From the NCBI RefSeq assembly GCF_023272795.1, contig NZ_CP096829.1, positions 1,922,001-1,986,000 on the forward strand: DNA of 64,000 nt, read 5' to 3'. Position numbers and translations under genes: made by a program. Of this stretch, positions 62,458 to 64,000 are shown in pieces. A model generated the notes under the pieces. The model ran no database searches and had not been told where the DNA came from. It was given only the letters and a program-made list of their open reading frames with translations. Every line of letters starts with the position of its first letter. The stretch's first letter is position 1. The stretch comes from Flavobacterium humidisoli (GTDB lineage: Bacteria > Bacteroidota > Bacteroidia > Flavobacteriales > Flavobacteriaceae).

Positions 62458-62546
62458 ATGTATATTTTTTTAATAAGTAGCAAAAAAGGGCAAAATGTTA
62501 CAAACTAGACATCTAAATTTCGGATTGGATTTGAGACGTCGTTTCA

Positions 62547-62554
62547 CAAATATA
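62547..62554 (-). promoter_or_regulatory. Candidate -7 box TATATTTG of sppA
   Basis: Exact TAnnTTTG match on the minus strand, 89 bases before the sppA ATG, in the divergent region shared with the folK fusion gene. Confidence 0.4.
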
Positions 62555-62595
62555 TTGGTTAATTCTAAAATAGTTTTAGTTAATTTGCATTAATT

Positions 62596-63729
62596 ATGAA
62601 ATTACAGCATCAAGTCGTTTTATCGATAGGCAGCAACCAAGGCAGCAGACTAGAAAACATTCAAAATTGTATTGATTTGATACATCAAAATGTGGGGACT
62701 GTTATTGAGGTTTCAAAACTTTACGAAACTCCTGCGTGGGGGTTTGAAAGTGATGCTTTTTATAATTGTGCACTTCTTTTGCATACCAATTCATCTGCGC
62801 AAAAAGTATTAAATCAAATTTTAAAAGTCGAAAAGGAACTAGGAAGAATCCGTTTGAATCAAGAAGGGTATCAATCTAGAATTATTGATGTTGATTTGAT
62901 TGCTTTTGATAACGAAATAATCGATACAGAAAAACTTCAAGTCCCGCATCCGCTAATGCAAAATAGGAATTTTGTTTTGCTTCCGATGCAAGATTTAAAA
63001 TTAAGCTGGAAACATCCGATTTTACAAAAAACAATTCCCGAATTGATTGCCCTAACTCCAGACAATAGTGTTTGTACAGTTGTGCAGAATCTGAAAAGTC
63101 CGATTGCAAAAATTCCTTTAAATCAGTTTAATTATGTTGCTTTTGAAGGGAATATCGGTGCGGGAAAAACTACTTTGGTGCATAAAATTGCCGAAGATTT
63201 TAACGGAAAAACTGTTTTAGAACGATTTGCAGATAATCCGTTTTTGCCCAAATTTTATAAAGATCAAAATAGATATGCGTTTCCTTTGGAAATGTCTTTT
63301 TTAGCGGACCGTTATCAGCAATTGGCCGATGATTTGGCGCAATTTGATTTGTTTAAAGATTTTATAGTTGCCGATTATCATATTTTTAAATCTTTGATTT
63401 TTGCAAAAATAACGCTTGCCGAAGATGAATATCGTTTGTATAGAAATCTGTTTGATATTATTTATAAAGAAATGCCAAAACCAGATTTGTATGTTTATTT
63501 GTATCAAAATACAGAACGACTGCTTCAAAACATAAAAAAACGCGGACGTATTTATGAGCAAAATATTGAAGCGTCCTATTTAGATAAAATCAATAATGGC
63601 TATTTGGAATACATAAAATCTCAAACCGATTTGAATGTTTTAATCATTGATGTTTCGGACCGAGATTTTGTAAAAAAACACGAAGATTATCTTTATATAT
63701 TGAATGAAATTAAGAAGAAGCTTAATTAA
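62596..63729 (+). CDS. folK: FolK (HPPK) fused to deoxynucleoside kinase
   Basis: 377-residue fusion. Residues 1-165 are 2-amino-4-hydroxy-6-hydroxymethyldihydropteridine pyrophosphokinase (folate pathway): VVLSIGSNQGSR, Mg-binding D98/D100 in RIIDVDLIAF and QVPHPLMQNRNFVL. Residues 180-377 are a deoxyadenosine/deoxyguanosine-type kinase with P-loop GNIGAGKT (185-192), the ERF-like VLERFADNPFL and DRYQQL. Folate synthesis and deoxynucleotide salvage both feed DNA precursor supply. The fusion is recurrent in Flavobacteriia (family knowledge). Divergent from sppA. Confidence 0.92.
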   Translation: MKLQHQVVLSIGSNQGSRLENIQNCIDLIHQNVGTVIEVSKLYETPAWGFESDAFYNCALLLHTNSSAQKVLNQILKVEKELGRIRLNQEGYQSRIIDVDLIAFDNEIIDTEKLQVPHPLMQNRNFVLLPMQDLKLSWKHPILQKTIPELIALTPDNSVCTVVQNLKSPIAKIPLNQFNYVAFEGNIGAGKTTLVHKIAEDFNGKTVLERFADNPFLPKFYKDQNRYAFPLEMSFLADRYQQLADDLAQFDLFKDFIVADYHIFKSLIFAKITLAEDEYRLYRNLFDIIYKEMPKPDLYVYLYQNTERLLQNIKKRGRIYEQNIEASYLDKINNGYLEYIKSQTDLNVLIIDVSDRDFVKKHEDYLYILNEIKKKLN

Positions 63730-63734
63730 TTGAG

Positions 63735-63830
63735 ATATTGAGATAATGAGATAATGAGTCAATTAGATAATTTTGTAGAGATGTCTTTTTTTAATTATCT
63801 AAATTATCAAATTGACACATTACCAAATTC
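63735..63830. repeat. GAGATAAT / TTAGATAATTT intergenic repeat block
   Basis: Short tandem GAGATAAT-like units (63731-63757) followed by GTCAATTAGATAATTT (63758-63773), an exact 16-base copy of 33236-33251, and a partly inverted copy at 63791-63822. Confidence 0.6.
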
Positions 63831-63834
63831 TAAA

Positions 63835-64000
63835 CTATCTTTTCAAAGTAAAATGGCCTCTTAAGATCGGCATTGAATCATCTACTTTTAAAGCATACCA
63901 ATAATCTGAAGCAGGAAGCGGAACCTGATTTAAAGTACCGTCCCACGTCATTTTGAAGCGGCTTAATTGTGCTATTAATTTTCCGTAGCGATCAAAAATT
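63835..64000 (-). CDS. Type IX secretion type B sorting domain (3' end of a gene)
   Basis: Only the last 54 codons are in the window; the frame is open at the window edge. The visible protein reads IFDRYGKLIAQL, then a WDGTLNQVPLPASDYWY segment, and ends GHFTLKR, which is the C-terminal type B sorting signal of the type IX secretion system (gliding-motility-associated C-terminal domain). Such proteins are large secreted or surface adhesins or enzymes. The cargo is usually exported with a PorP/SprF protein like that at 16274, though that one is not adjacent. Confidence 0.85.
   Translation of the reverse strand, partial: IFDRYGKLIAQLSRFKMTWDGTLNQVPLPASDYWYALKVDDSMPILRGHFTLKR

Overview
The window is low-GC DNA from a Bacteroidota bacterium, almost certainly a Flavobacterium close to the F. 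johnsoniae group. The evidence is the gene families present (PorP/SprF, type IX secretion type B sorting domain, DUF4270, DUF4249, DUF4907, DUF6089, DUF4403, GH3-like protein, FolK-kinase fusion), A-rich leaders without clear Shine-Dalgarno sites, and repeated TAnnTTTG -7 promoter boxes. It reads as ordinary chromosome. I saw no rRNA, tRNA, insertion sequence, prophage or CRISPR array.

Layout. 61-4261: end of a cytochrome oxidase cluster (two subunit III proteins, subunit IV, then an SCO-like protein, SCO1/SenC, DUF420 and a small CxxC membrane protein). 4282-5688: DUF4403 lipoprotein. 5868-13000: a MacAB-TolC type export operon (ATPase, two tandem permeases, adaptor, TolC, second adaptor). 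13106-17792: tsaB, MscS channel, a helical repeat protein, Nfu iron-sulfur protein, a PorP/SprF protein and a gamma carbonic anhydrase. 17882-22717 (minus): an unusual operon of outer-membrane protein, Kelch lipoprotein, DUF4907 protein, LytS-type kinase with a His/Met-rich periplasmic loop, intradiol dioxygenase and LytTR regulator. 22949-25513: DUF4270 lipoprotein and a barrel protein. 25517-33965 (minus): murI, then the envelope operon DUF6089-uppS-bamA-skp-skp, then nadK and a CBS protein. 34081-38003: pdxJ and a TonB receptor/DUF4249 pair. 38058-45401: an orphan lipoprotein, a hydrolase, a holin-like membrane protein, tig, clpP, clpX and an L,D-transpeptidase-like lipoprotein. 45542-49050: a GlxA-type regulator divergent from five alternating VOC and SRPBCC genes, with a 12-copy heptamer repeat before the last. 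49207-56855: serB, a ketopantoate reductase family protein, Crp/Fnr regulator, small proteins, GH3 protein, DUF2797 and GT9. 56969-63729: AsmA, hydrolase, sppA and the folK-kinase fusion. The window ends inside a type B sorting domain.

The most interesting non-genic signal is a pair of intergenic hairpins (45432-45505 plus; about 50546-50625 minus). Both have an 11-bp perfect stem and the same GGGTT loop, but six stem pairs differ with compensating changes, so they look like a structured RNA family. Other notable points are octamer CTTAGNAN tandem repeats (one creates the apparent clpX promoter), a tig promoter inside a 13-bp perfect inverted repeat, and a bamA gene with no ATG start.
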